This document shows, one piece after another, positions 26,568-34,754 of a stretch of DNA of 56,692 nt. The stretch is from an uncultured Dorea sp. Lineage in GTDB: Bacteria; Bacillota; Clostridia; Lachnospirales; Lachnospiraceae. The stretch's first letter is position 1. Every line of letters starts with the position of its first letter. The stretch covers positions 1 through 56,692 of the forward strand of contig CAJTQA010000019.1 of assembly GCA_910578455.1 (NCBI GenBank), written 5' to 3'. The notes beneath the pieces were generated by a model that ran no database searches, was not told the DNA's origin, and saw only the letters and a program-made list of their open reading frames with translations. The translations under genes and the position numbers were made by a program.

Positions 26568-27344
26568 CTACGGCGCACTTTCAGGGTATAGACACCTGAT
26601 CCCCTGCTCCCTGAAAAATCCGAGCCATTCCTGCGAAGGCTCCCTGTCTGTCACCACAGTATTAATATCGGAAAAACTGCCGATCTTGGCAAATGCCGTA
26701 TTCCCGAACTTTGAACTGTCCACCGCCAGTATCTTCTCCTTGGCGGAACGCAGCATCGTCCGCTTACTTGCGGCATGAAACTCGTCGGAATCAAAAAATC
26801 CCGCATCTTTCCAGACTGCCTTTGCTGAAATAATTACCTTATCTACATGGTAGGAACGCAGCATCTTCTCCGTCTGAGGACCCACCAGCGCAAGACCGCT
26901 CTCTTTCAGTATCCCGCCGGTGGACAATATCTTCCATTCCGACAGCATGTCCGCCGTCTCGATGATAATCTCTACGGAATTCGTGATAAGTGTAAGGTTT
27001 TTCTTCTCTTTGAGCTGCTTGACGATAGCCACCGCCGTAGAGCTGGCATCCAGGATAATCTGTTCCCCGTCCCCTACCATTCCGCTTATGATCTCCGCAA
27101 TCTTCTGCTTTTCAGCTACGTTCCATTTCTTGCGGACATTAAATGGGAACTCCAGGTTCGTATTTTCGTTGAGGACGGCTCCGCCGTAACTCTTTGTAGC
27201 AAATCCATCGTTTTCGAGCTTTTCCAAATCTCTTCTTATAGTCTCTTCTGATACGTCATAAATTTGGCTGAGTTCACTGACAACGACTCTTTTTTCTATC
27301 CGTAATTTTTCCAGTATAGCATTACGTCTTTCAATTGCAAGCAT
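26568..27344 (-). CDS. DeoR-family transcriptional regulator
   Basis: 258 residues. The N-terminal winged helix (MLAIERRNAILEKLRIEKRV, then LSQIYDVSEETIRRDLEKLE) is followed by the DeoR sugar-phosphate sensor domain (ADMLSEWKILSTGGILKE, and a DKVIISAKAVWKDAGFFDSD stretch). Such proteins usually respond to phosphorylated sugars. The gene begins 20 bp after the BMC-T gene, so it is the last gene of the microcompartment transcript and a good candidate to control it, perhaps with fuculose-1-phosphate or DHAP as signal. Confidence 0.93.
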   Translation of the reverse strand: MLAIERRNAILEKLRIEKRVVVSELSQIYDVSEETIRRDLEKLENDGFATKSYGGAVLNENTNLEFPFNVRKKWNVAEKQKIAEIISGMVGDGEQIILDASSTAVAIVKQLKEKKNLTLITNSVEIIIETADMLSEWKILSTGGILKESGLALVGPQTEKMLRSYHVDKVIISAKAVWKDAGFFDSDEFHAASKRTMLRSAKEKILAVDSSKFGNTAFAKIGSFSDINTVVTDREPSQEWLGFFREQGIRCLYPESAP

Positions 27345-27364
27345 ACCCTACCTCCATTTCTTTT

Positions 27365-27913
27365 TTACAAAATGGCTTGACGGATCTGTTCGTCCGGACT
27401 GGCAATAACCGATGAATCCAGATACATCCCTTCTGCTGCCACAGCTCCTTTCGCCCGCTCAATCGCAGCCTCCACGGCCGCTACCTCTCCGGTTAAAAAC
27501 AAGTAAGATTTTCCGCACATTCCCCTTGCAAGGCGCAGCTCGATCAAATCCACAATGGCCGTCTTCGCCGCCTCGTCCGCCGCTACGATGATAGACGCCG
27601 CGTCATAAGTCTCGATGATTCCAAGGGCCGCCACCTTTTCTATCTCCGTTGCCCCGTAGATTGCCGGGAATATGGACTCATGGGGGTTTCCAAGGACAAA
27701 ACTGCCGATAAGCTGACTTCCATGCTGTACTTTTGCATTTTTGACAGCCGCGTCTACCGCGCTTAAATCTCCCGTAATGATTACGATATATTTTCCCGGA
27801 CATACGGTCTGCGCCTCAATGATCTTGACATCGGAAGTCTTCACCATCGCGTCTGCCGCCACCACGCCTGCAGAAACAGTCTTATATTCTACCATTCCAA
27901 TTGCTTTGCTCAT
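27365..27913 (-). CDS. pduT: PduT-like tandem-BMC shell protein with Fe-S pore cysteine
   Basis: 182 residues made of two BMC domains (IGMVEYKTVSAGVVAADAMV and, from about residue 95, LGIIETYDAASIIVAADEAA). It forms trimers in the microcompartment shell. In the first domain the pore loop carries Cys38 (AQTVCPGKY), the same position that binds a [4Fe-4S] cluster in Salmonella PduT by known structure. It follows the PduS-like gene by 14 bp, the partner that passes electrons to PduT in the Pdu system. Confidence 0.93.
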   Translation of the reverse strand: MSKAIGMVEYKTVSAGVVAADAMVKTSDVKIIEAQTVCPGKYIVIITGDLSAVDAAVKNAKVQHGSQLIGSFVLGNPHESIFPAIYGATEIEKVAALGIIETYDAASIIVAADEAAKTAIVDLIELRLARGMCGKSYLFLTGEVAAVEAAIERAKGAVAAEGMYLDSSVIASPDEQIRQAIL

Positions 27914-27927
27914 CTTGTACGTCCTTT

Positions 27928-29253
27928 CTATTTCTCAATCACAATGAACTTATCAGACACTTCTGTTACTTTTCCATTGATTGACGCATGAATCCCGACA
28001 CTTAACCCCTTGCCCGGCTCTGCGATCATCTGTCCCGCCTCTACGGCGTCGCCGGCATTTACCACGGCCGACGCAGGAGCGCCGATATGCTGGCTCAGAA
28101 GAATCCTTACCTTCTTTACGTCCGCCGTCTCGTCACGAAGAGGCGCCTCTTTATTGTACCGGGTAAGGTCAAGCCTTGCCATCAGCCGTTCCATGGGAAC
28201 TTTCCGGTACTCCCTCTGGGGGCCTGCCGGTTCCGGCACAACGCCCTGGGGCGGCTTAAGCCCGTGAGCCCTGAGCCCGTTCTTATAATCCGCCATCAGC
28301 GATCTCGGCGACAGGCTCTGCATACAGGAGTACATCTCGCACAGCCCGCAGGAAGAGCAGAACAGCGTATTGACGAACACGTCCGGTTCCTGTAAGTCCT
28401 TGCAGGTGGCCGCCCGCATAAATTTGTGGGGCTCAATCGGATGCCCGAGAAGGTGCCTCGGACAAAGATCCGTACACATGGTGCACTGGCAGCACGCCGC
28501 GGCGGCACGTTTCAAGTCGATGGACGCTTTCCGGTTCTTCTTCTGGATAATAAGGTGGTCTTCCGGCAGCACTAAGACTGCGTTGGTAGTCTTGGTGACC
28601 GGCTGCGCCCCTGTGCCGATATTTCCCATCATAGGACCGCCGATAAAGTACACCGGATTTCTGACTGTCACGCCGCCTGCCATCGCAACCACTTCCTCAA
28701 TGGATGTTCCGACCGGCACCCGGACCGTCACCGGATCCTTCACCTCCCCAACTACAGACACCAGCTTATCCGCCACAGGCGCTCCCGACTTCACCGCCCG
28801 GTACGCATTGTAGACCGTCTCCACATTAAAGACTGCCACTCCGCTCTCGATTGGAAGTCCGCCGGGCCTTACCACCTTTCCGGTCACCTCATAGATCAGG
28901 ACGACTTCGTCGCCCGCCGGATATACTTCGTCCAAAAGCCCCAGCCTTACGCCCGGGTAATCCCCGATGCATTCTTCCAGCGCCCGGATCGTCTTTTTAT
29001 ACGCTTTTTTGATGCCGACGACGCACTCTTTCGCGCCGACGGCCTGCCCGATCATATGGAACGTCTCTACAATCTCGCGGGCATGCTTTTCTAACAATTG
29101 CCTGTGCAGCTTCAGCAGCGGCTCACATTCTGCACAGTTTAAGATAATCGTCTCCGCGCGTTCGTCCAATTTCATGTAGGTAGGAAAGCCCGCGCCGCCT
29201 GCGCCCACAACTCCGCTCTTTTGCAGGATGTCTTTTAACTCTTTTATCTCCAT
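27928..29253 (-). CDS. pduS: PduS-like flavin/Fe-S electron-transfer protein (RnfC family)
   Basis: 441 residues. The N-terminal RnfC/complex I 51-kDa-like region has VVGAGGAGFPTYMK and the ILNCAECEPLL block. Then a SLBB-like segment and two [4Fe-4S] motifs follow, CCQCTMCTDLCP and CSSCGLCEMYSC, with a biotinyl-like C-terminal fold. In the Pdu system PduS is a cobalamin reductase. Here the dehydratase needs no B12, so it more likely recycles NADH or feeds electrons across the shell through the BMC-T cluster. Function inferred from the pair. Confidence 0.92.
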   Translation of the reverse strand: MEIKELKDILQKSGVVGAGGAGFPTYMKLDERAETIILNCAECEPLLKLHRQLLEKHAREIVETFHMIGQAVGAKECVVGIKKAYKKTIRALEECIGDYPGVRLGLLDEVYPAGDEVVLIYEVTGKVVRPGGLPIESGVAVFNVETVYNAYRAVKSGAPVADKLVSVVGEVKDPVTVRVPVGTSIEEVVAMAGGVTVRNPVYFIGGPMMGNIGTGAQPVTKTTNAVLVLPEDHLIIQKKNRKASIDLKRAAAACCQCTMCTDLCPRHLLGHPIEPHKFMRAATCKDLQEPDVFVNTLFCSSCGLCEMYSCMQSLSPRSLMADYKNGLRAHGLKPPQGVVPEPAGPQREYRKVPMERLMARLDLTRYNKEAPLRDETADVKKVRILLSQHIGAPASAVVNAGDAVEAGQMIAEPGKGLSVGIHASINGKVTEVSDKFIVIEK

Positions 29254-29262
29254 AAATGTTCA

Positions 29263-29529
29263 CTACTCCAGTCCTGTTCCATCATCAATAATGCCGATAA
29301 TCGCCGCGTCTACCGGCGCGTCCGCAGCCGCGCATCCTTTTCTGGCGGCGCTCCCCTGCGCCACCAGAACATAGTCGCCGATCCCGGCGCCGATATTGTC
29401 AACAGCCACTAACTGCCCGGCGCCCTCTTTCATATGCTCTACGACCTCAACAATCATAAATTTATTCCCCACCAGCTTGTCGTGCTTTCTTGTGGAAACA
29501 ATACTTCCGACAACTTTACCTGCGAGCAT
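29263..29529 (-). CDS. BMC-P pentameric vertex protein (EutN/CcmL/PduN family)
   Basis: 88 residues, the standard length. It caps the twelve vertices of the icosahedral shell. Visible motifs are MLAGKVVGSIVSTRKHDKL, the conserved IVEVVEHMK strand, and AVDNIGAGIGDYVLVAQGSAAR with the terminal IIDDGTG. It lies between the PduS-like gene (9 bp) and pduL. A single such gene in the locus is enough to close the shell. Confidence 0.95.
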   Translation of the reverse strand: MLAGKVVGSIVSTRKHDKLVGNKFMIVEVVEHMKEGAGQLVAVDNIGAGIGDYVLVAQGSAARKGCAAADAPVDAAIIGIIDDGTGLE

Positions 29530-29560
29530 GCTCTACCTCCAATTCACTTTGCGGCCTGCA

Positions 29561-30205
29561 CTATCCGATGATCGTCACTGTTTGTCCTGTTGCAATCTTA
29601 GCCGCGTTTGCCTCGTCCGTATCGATATGCATCTCCAGGGTAAAGCTCTCGTCCACCCGGATCTGCACATGGTTAAACACTGTGCCTCTCTCATTGTCCG
29701 CCTTCACGGAGACGGTCTGTCCGTCCGCGACTCCTGCCGCCATGGCATCCTTCGGAGCCATGTGGATATGCCTCTTTGCAATGATGCAGCCTTCCTCAAG
29801 ATAGATGACTCCCTTCGGCCCTACAACTGCAATAGGCGCAGAGCCTTTGACATTGCCCGACTCTCTGATGGGAGCCTTCACCCCAAGCCTTATGGCATCC
29901 GTGGCGGAGATCTCCACCTGGGATCTTTTCCTTACCGGCCCCAAGATTCTGACGTTCTCTATGGCTCTCAATTTCAGTCCCACGATCGTTACCTGCTCAT
30001 TGGAGGCATACTGGCCTCCCATGAGCTCTTTTTTCTTTGTCAGCTGGTAACCTTTTCCGAACAGGATCTCCACATGCTCCTGGGTCAGATGGATGTGCCT
30101 TGCGGATACTCCGATGGGAACTGCAAACCCGTTGCTTTCCTTCTCCCTGCTCTCAAGAGCCTCCATTACCATCCTGGCAATTAATTCTACATTTTGATTC
30201 TCCAT
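29561..30205 (-). CDS. pduL: PduL-type phosphate propanoyltransferase with encapsulation peptide
   Basis: About 214 residues. It exchanges CoA for phosphate on propionyl-CoA inside the shell, saving energy as propionyl-phosphate and regenerating CoA. Zinc-ligand motifs are SARHIHLT, AKRHIHMAPKDAMA and EMHIDTDEANAA. The N-terminus NVELIARMVMEALES is an amphipathic encapsulation peptide. The ATG at 30205 fits the AAGGATGG ribosome site better than one four codons upstream, which abuts it. Catalytic residues are all present. Confidence 0.94.
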   Translation of the reverse strand: MENQNVELIARMVMEALESREKESNGFAVPIGVSARHIHLTQEHVEILFGKGYQLTKKKELMGGQYASNEQVTIVGLKLRAIENVRILGPVRKRSQVEISATDAIRLGVKAPIRESGNVKGSAPIAVVGPKGVIYLEEGCIIAKRHIHMAPKDAMAAGVADGQTVSVKADNERGTVFNHVQIRVDESFTLEMHIDTDEANAAKIATGQTVTIIG

Positions 30206-30237
30206 ATAAAATCCCATCCTTCACTCTAACGGACTGA

Positions 30238-30618
30238 CTATTTCAATACCGGAAGAATCTTCTCTACATCCTCGTGCGGTCTTGGGATTACGTGTGTCGC
30301 AACCAGCTCTCCAAGCCTTCCCGCGCTCTCTGCCCCGGACTCAACTGCTGATTTTACAGCTCCTACGTCTCCGCGCACCATAACGCTTACAAGGCCGGAA
30401 CCGATCTTCTCTGTTCCCACAAGCACTACGTTCGCTGCCTTGAGCATCGTATCAGCCGCCTCGATCGCTGCTACTAAACCTCTTGTTTCAACCATTCCCA
30501 ATGCCTCTTGATTTGCCATCTTTTTTTCCTCCTTTGGCTGTTGTTTTTGATTTACTCTTTCAACCGTTTTTCCGGGCGCCTTAGCCGCCCTTGTCTTTGT
30601 CTTCTTTTCTTCCGCCAT
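30238..30618 (-). CDS. BMC-H shell protein with basic N-terminal extension and internal start
   Basis: PduA/J-like hexamer-forming shell protein. From residue 34 it is a standard 93-residue BMC-H (GMVETRGLVAAIEAADTMLK; pore EKIGSGLV). Residues 1-33 are a Lys/Arg/Gln-rich disordered arm (KKTKTRAAKAPGKTVERVN). Two strong ribosome sites exist: GGAGGCAGGAG before ATG 30618, and AAAGGAGG before ATG 30519, the latter encoded within the arm. Both long and short forms are therefore expected, recalling PduB/PduB'. The short form would build facets and the arm could bind cargo or nucleic acid. The arm has no known domain. Confidence 0.9.
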   Translation of the reverse strand: MAEEKKTKTRAAKAPGKTVERVNQKQQPKEEKKMANQEALGMVETRGLVAAIEAADTMLKAANVVLVGTEKIGSGLVSVMVRGDVGAVKSAVESGAESAGRLGELVATHVIPRPHEDVEKILPVLK

Positions 30619-30634
30619 GTCTCCTGCCTCCTAC

Positions 30635-30916
30635 TCACAATCGGCTGGCGCTCAGCTCAACCATCTTCACAATCTCCTCATGGGGATTGGCGATAATGGC
30701 TTTCGCCACAATATCTTTGATTGACTTCTGCGATGCCGCCTCCACCGCCTCCGTCACTGCCGACACGGTTCCCTGTATCACCACCGTGACAAGCCTGCCG
30801 CCAAGTTTCTTTTCCCACGTCACGAATTCCACGTCCGCCGTCTTCAACATGATGTCAAGTGCAGTAATGGCTGCCGATGTACTAGGAATTTCAATGAATC
30901 CATATGATTTTCCCAT
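30635..30916 (-). CDS. BMC-H shell protein, divergent pore
   Basis: 93-residue hexameric shell protein (SYGFIEIPSTSAAITALDIM). The pore loop reads WEKKLGGRLVTVV, different from the KIGSG loop of the other two PduA-like copies, suggesting another permeability. It lies 16 bp before the extended BMC-H gene in the transcription direction. Residues after about 75 are helical and basic. Belongs to the PduA/EutM group by length. Confidence 0.93.
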   Translation of the reverse strand: MGKSYGFIEIPSTSAAITALDIMLKTADVEFVTWEKKLGGRLVTVVIQGTVSAVTEAVEAASQKSIKDIVAKAIIANPHEEIVKMVELSASRL

Positions 30917-30981
30917 GAAATCTCATCCTCACTATCCGTTTCTCCTGCCAGTGCCCATCCTTCGCCAATCCGGCCAAAACG

Positions 30982-31257
30982 CTAGATGGTCGGAAGAATC
31001 TTCTCTACGTCGTTGTGCGGCCTCGGGATTACATGTGTCGCAACCAGCTCTCCCAGTCTTCCTGCGCTGTCTGCTCCTGCCTCAACTGCTGCCTTCACAG
31101 CTCCCACGTCTCCGCGCACCATAACGGTTACAAGTCCGGAACCGATCTTCTCTGTTCCCACAAGTGTTACCTCTGCTGATTTGGTCATTGCGTCCGCTGC
31201 CTCGATCGCCGCTGTAAGTCCTCTTGTTTCTACCATACCTAATGCCTGCTGTGCCAT
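30982..31257 (-). CDS. BMC-H shell protein (PduA/PduJ-like)
   Basis: 91 residues; nearly identical in the core to the extended BMC-H (GMVETRGLTAAIEAADAMTK, pore EKIGSGLVTVMVRGDVG, tail VATHVIPRPHNDVEKILP). It is the canonical facet protein. The two genes are a recent-looking duplication separated by the divergent-pore gene. Confidence 0.95.
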   Translation of the reverse strand: MAQQALGMVETRGLTAAIEAADAMTKSAEVTLVGTEKIGSGLVTVMVRGDVGAVKAAVEAGADSAGRLGELVATHVIPRPHNDVEKILPTI

Positions 31258-31298
31258 GTTTTCATCCTCCTGATTTTTAAAATATTCTTATTTTTCTG

Positions 31299-31616
31299 TT
31301 ATCTTGTCTTGTCCATGCCGCTTAATTTCAACATCTTCTCGGTGTCTTTCTCCGGCCTTGGAATCACATATGTCGTGATAACTCCTGTTATCTCGTTCGC
31401 TCTTTTTACCGCAGCCTCCACCGCAGCCTCCACCGCCGTGACGCTCCCCCTAAACTTCACCGCTACGATGAGTGGCACCGGCAGGGCGTCCGCGTTGGCC
31501 GGCTTGTTCTTATCAAACGGCTCTAAGCGTACGTCTGCTGCCTTGCATCCGGCATCTGCTGCCGCGAATGCCGCAACCAGGCCAAAAAGCTCTACAATTC
31601 CGACTGCCTCTCCCAT
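31299..31616 (-). CDS. BMC-H shell protein with loop insertion
   Basis: 105 residues. BMC-H fold (VGIVELFGLVAAFAAADAGC at the start, TGVITTYVIPRPEKDTEKML at the end) with an extra Pro/Ala-rich loop around FDKNKPANADALPVPL in place of the usual short pore strand region. The insertion should alter the pore face of the hexamer. It lies 42 bp from the PduA-like gene and 18 bp from the alcohol dehydrogenase gene. Confidence 0.9.
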   Translation of the reverse strand: MGEAVGIVELFGLVAAFAAADAGCKAADVRLEPFDKNKPANADALPVPLIVAVKFRGSVTAVEAAVEAAVKRANEITGVITTYVIPRPEKDTEKMLKLSGMDKTR

Positions 31617-31634
31617 ATGTAGCCCTCCTGCTCA

Positions 31635-32840
31635 CTATTGGTTGATAATTGCTATTTTCAAGCCTTCCATCTTAAGGTTCGTCACATGCGCCTCGTTGAT
31701 CTGATCCAGCGGGAACCTGTGGGTGATAAGCTTGCTGATCGGAAGTCCGATTCCCTTCGCCCTCTTAAGGAAATCAAAGGTCGTCGCGTAATCCCTCAGG
31801 GTGTATACCCAGGAACCTACCAGCGTAATCTCCTTTGAACAGATGTCAAAGTGCGGATTGATGGTAGCGTCCCCGCCGTTGATAAAGAACCCAAGCTCGC
31901 ACAGGCCGCCGCCGTTGCGGATAAATTTATAAATATTCGCATGTGCGACAGGCGAGCCTGTGCACTGGAACGCAAAGTCTGCAAGATGTCCGTCAAAGGA
32001 ATCCTCCACAGCCTTGGCAAGCGCCTCAATGCCCTTGTGGTCTTTGAAGTTCACTGACTTTGTCGCGCCCATCTCCTTTGCAAAGTCAAGCCTCTTCTGC
32101 TCCCCGTCCACAGCCACGATGTTCTCGATGCCCATAGTACGGAGGATGGCGATGCAGATCAGTCCGATGGGACCGCAGCCCTGAACGACTACTCTGCTGT
32201 TGAATCTTAAGATTCCCGTCGTCTTCGCCCGCTCTACCGCGTGAATAAGCACCGCGCATGGCTCGATAAGGATTCGGGAATCAAGGTCCAGGTCGCTTAC
32301 GTTGAATACGGTGGAACCGCCGCGGATTACGATATAGTCCGCGAACCATCCGTTCAGGTGGATGTCGTCATCCGGCAGAAGGCCGTATACATCGGCGCCT
32401 CCCACGTTCTGCTTATTCAGGTCGAACATGGTAATGTCCGGGTTGTCCTTAAAGATCATGCAGGTGACAACCTTATCGCCTATCTTCAGATCCTTGCCGG
32501 CGCTGTCTTTCTTCACGTTCTTTCCCATCTTTACGATCTCGCCGGTTCCTTCATGTCCCAGAACCAGAGGGATAAGCCCGAAGGGATCACGCTTGAATTC
32601 GTGGGCGTCTGTGCCACAGATCCCGCACCCTTCTACTTTAACAAGAATATCGTCGTCCCCGATATCCGGAATCGGATATTCCTTGATATCATAATGCTCT
32701 AATGCTGTGAGCATCGCCACTTTCGATGTGGCAGGAATCTGTCCCGGCGCTGTGGGGGCAGACGCTCCCGCCGGCTTTTCCAGCATCCCTTCCAATACCT
32801 GTTTCACTATGGCCTCTACATTAACTGAATTTATATCCAT
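31635..32840 (-). CDS. Zinc-dependent MDR alcohol dehydrogenase with N-terminal encapsulation peptide
   Basis: About 401 residues. Residues 5-22 (SVNVEAIVKQVLEGMLEK) form an encapsulation peptide joined by an Ala/Pro linker to a sorbitol/threonine-dehydrogenase-like domain. Catalytic zinc ligands are in GCGICGTDAHEF and GHEGTGEI, and the NAD site is GCGPIGLI. The four-Cys structural zinc loop of many MDRs is not seen. Start ATG 32840 has GGAGGAG; the TTG 15 bases upstream is disregarded. It probably interconverts lactaldehyde/1,2-propanediol or propionaldehyde/propanol and recycles NADH, a role often held by iron-dependent PduQ. Confidence 0.9.
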   Translation of the reverse strand: MDINSVNVEAIVKQVLEGMLEKPAGASAPTAPGQIPATSKVAMLTALEHYDIKEYPIPDIGDDDILVKVEGCGICGTDAHEFKRDPFGLIPLVLGHEGTGEIVKMGKNVKKDSAGKDLKIGDKVVTCMIFKDNPDITMFDLNKQNVGGADVYGLLPDDDIHLNGWFADYIVIRGGSTVFNVSDLDLDSRILIEPCAVLIHAVERAKTTGILRFNSRVVVQGCGPIGLICIAILRTMGIENIVAVDGEQKRLDFAKEMGATKSVNFKDHKGIEALAKAVEDSFDGHLADFAFQCTGSPVAHANIYKFIRNGGGLCELGFFINGGDATINPHFDICSKEITLVGSWVYTLRDYATTFDFLKRAKGIGLPISKLITHRFPLDQINEAHVTNLKMEGLKIAIINQ

Positions 32841-32856
32841 ATCTTTCTCCTCCAAC

Positions 32857-34245
32857 TTAACGGATGCATAAGCTCTCTGACATTACGCAGCGTCTTCTCT
32901 TTGTAAATGTGCTTGCACTTGTAAGCCCTTCTCCTGTCCTGCTGGCGATGGTGAAGGTGCAAAAGCCCTCTCCCCCGAATCCCAGCGCCGCATAGGAAGG
33001 CGCGTTTTTCACTAATATCGCAGTGTCGATCGCCTTTGCGTAGCGGGTGATATTGTCAATGTTCTTTGAGTGGATGTGGGCGGAATGCCGATTGCCGTGT
33101 TCAAGCCACACTGCCTTCTCCACCGCGTCCTCAAAGTCTTTTGCCCTCACCACGCCCAAGATCGGCATCATCAGCTCTGTAGCGATGAGCGGGTGCTCCT
33201 TTTCTCCCTCGAACACGATACACCGGATATTGTCCGGAACCGTCACGCCGATCATGCCTAAGAGTGTCTTCGCGTCGCGCCCGACGCATTTCCGGTTAAG
33301 CCCTTTCGGCGTCAGCACCGTCGCGGTCAGCTTGTCCTGCTCCTCCTTTGACGCCAGGTAGCAGTCCTGCTCGTTCACCATGTAATGCATCAGCTCGGAC
33401 ACTACGGAGTCCACCGCCACAATCTCCTTCTCCGCGATACACGGAAGGTTATTGTCAAAGGTACAGCCATTTACGATATCCCCGGCCGCTTTCCTGATGT
33501 CCGCCGTCTCGTCCACAAGCGCGGGAGGATTCCCTGCCCCTGCCCCGATTCCTCTTCTTCCCGAGGACAGGACCGCCGTCACTACTCCCGGGCCGCCTGT
33601 CGCCGCGATAAGCTGGATGTCTTTATGTTTCATCATGATATTGCTGCTTTCCATCGTCGGTTTTCCCACCGTACAGGCGATATTTTCCGGGCCGCCCGCC
33701 TCAATGGACGCCTCGTTCAGCATATTAACCGCAAACTGTGATGTCTTAACCGCTGCCGGGTGGGGATTGAACACTACGGTGTTCCCGCCTGCCAGCATCC
33801 CGATCGTATTGCAGATAATGGTCTCGCTTGGGTTCGTGCATGGAGTGATCGCCCCGATTACTCCGAAAGGCCCCATCTCGATGAGGGTCAGCCCCTTGTC
33901 CCCGGACCATGCCGTTGTCGTAATGTCTTCCGTTCCCGGCGTCTTCTCAGCAACAAGCTGATGTTTTAATATCTTGTGCGGAACGTTTCCCATCCCTGTC
34001 TCTTCCACGCCCATCCGCGCTAATATTTCTGCATTCTCTTTTGTCTTTCTGCGGATGTTGGAAATGATCTGTTCTCTCTGGTCCATGGACATCCTGTGTA
34101 TGTAGCGCTGAGCCTTTTTTGCCGCTGCGATCGCATCGTTCATATCTGCAAAAATGCCCTTTCCCTCAGACGCCCCCGCCGCCAGCTGAAGTTTTGCCAT
34201 CACTTCCTTCACGACGTCTTGAACCATTTTTTCATTTACTGACAC
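32857..34245 (-). CDS. pduP: CoA-acylating propionaldehyde dehydrogenase (PduP-like)
   Basis: 462 residues. N-terminal encapsulation peptide (EKMVQDVVKEVMAKLQLA) followed by the aldehyde dehydrogenase fold, with the nucleophile Cys269 in NNLPCIAEKE, the NAD-binding TPCTNPSETIICNTI and the GPENIACTVGKPTME segments. It oxidises propionaldehyde to propionyl-CoA with NAD. The start overlaps nothing upstream but its first 10 bases are shared with the end of the GlcG-like gene, so translation is coupled. The CoA-acylating rather than hydrolytic type is shown by the absent catalytic Glu of ALDHs and by the pduL neighbour. Confidence 0.94.
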   Translation of the reverse strand: MSVNEKMVQDVVKEVMAKLQLAAGASEGKGIFADMNDAIAAAKKAQRYIHRMSMDQREQIISNIRRKTKENAEILARMGVEETGMGNVPHKILKHQLVAEKTPGTEDITTTAWSGDKGLTLIEMGPFGVIGAITPCTNPSETIICNTIGMLAGGNTVVFNPHPAAVKTSQFAVNMLNEASIEAGGPENIACTVGKPTMESSNIMMKHKDIQLIAATGGPGVVTAVLSSGRRGIGAGAGNPPALVDETADIRKAAGDIVNGCTFDNNLPCIAEKEIVAVDSVVSELMHYMVNEQDCYLASKEEQDKLTATVLTPKGLNRKCVGRDAKTLLGMIGVTVPDNIRCIVFEGEKEHPLIATELMMPILGVVRAKDFEDAVEKAVWLEHGNRHSAHIHSKNIDNITRYAKAIDTAILVKNAPSYAALGFGGEGFCTFTIASRTGEGLTSASTFTKRRRCVMSESLCIR

Positions 34246-34751
34246 GAAATTACCTCCTTTAGCATCTCTCTTCCGTAAGCAGCCAGTGCCGTATCCTCCT
34301 CGGCGCTGCCGCCGCTGACGCCAAGAGCCCCTATGATACTGCCTTCCGTCTCAAGCGGCTCTCCGCCTCCGAATATCACGATCTTGCCTTCATTCGTATG
34401 CTGGATACCATAGAGAGGCTGCCCCGGCTGGCTGAGCTTGGAAAGCTTTGCCGTGGACATCTTAAGGCTTGCCGATGTAAATGTCTTGTTTACCGCAATG
34501 TCATAGCTTGCAATGTACGCCCCGTCCATGCAGTGCACCGCCGCAACCCGCCCTGCCGCGTCCGACACGGCTACTACTACCGCCAGCCCCATCTCCTCTG
34601 CCTTATCCTCAACCTTCTCGATCAGGGCCGTCGCCAGCTTAAGCGTCATCTTATGTTTCCTGCACCTGCACTGGCGGGGCTTTTCTTCATGCCCCGGCGA
34701 CATCTGCCGGATAACGGCCTCTACCGCTTTTGAAATCATCTGCTCATCCAT
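34236..34751 (-). CDS. GlcG/HbpS (DUF336) domain protein with encapsulation peptide
   Basis: 171 residues. Residues 2-18 (EQMISKAVEAVIRQMSP) look like an encapsulation peptide, followed by a short CRCRKHK linker. The remaining 135 residues are the HbpS/GlcG fold (TLKLATALIEKVEDKAEEMG, DAAGRVAAVHCMDGAYIAS, IIGALGVSGGSAEEDTALA), which in Pdu systems forms the C-terminal part of PduO. That domain is able to bind heme or flavin-like cofactors in relatives. Its role in microcompartments is not settled. It overlaps pduP by 10 bp and follows fucA by 3 bp. Confidence 0.87.
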   Translation of the reverse strand: MDEQMISKAVEAVIRQMSPGHEEKPRQCRCRKHKMTLKLATALIEKVEDKAEEMGLAVVVAVSDAAGRVAAVHCMDGAYIASYDIAVNKTFTSASLKMSTAKLSKLSQPGQPLYGIQHTNEGKIVIFGGGEPLETEGSIIGALGVSGGSAEEDTALAAYGREMLKEVISCQ

Positions 34752-34754
34752 AAA

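Noticed and set aside
28087..28395. Plus-strand frames inside pduS and other microcompartment genes
   Set aside because: All are antisense shadows of well-supported genes.
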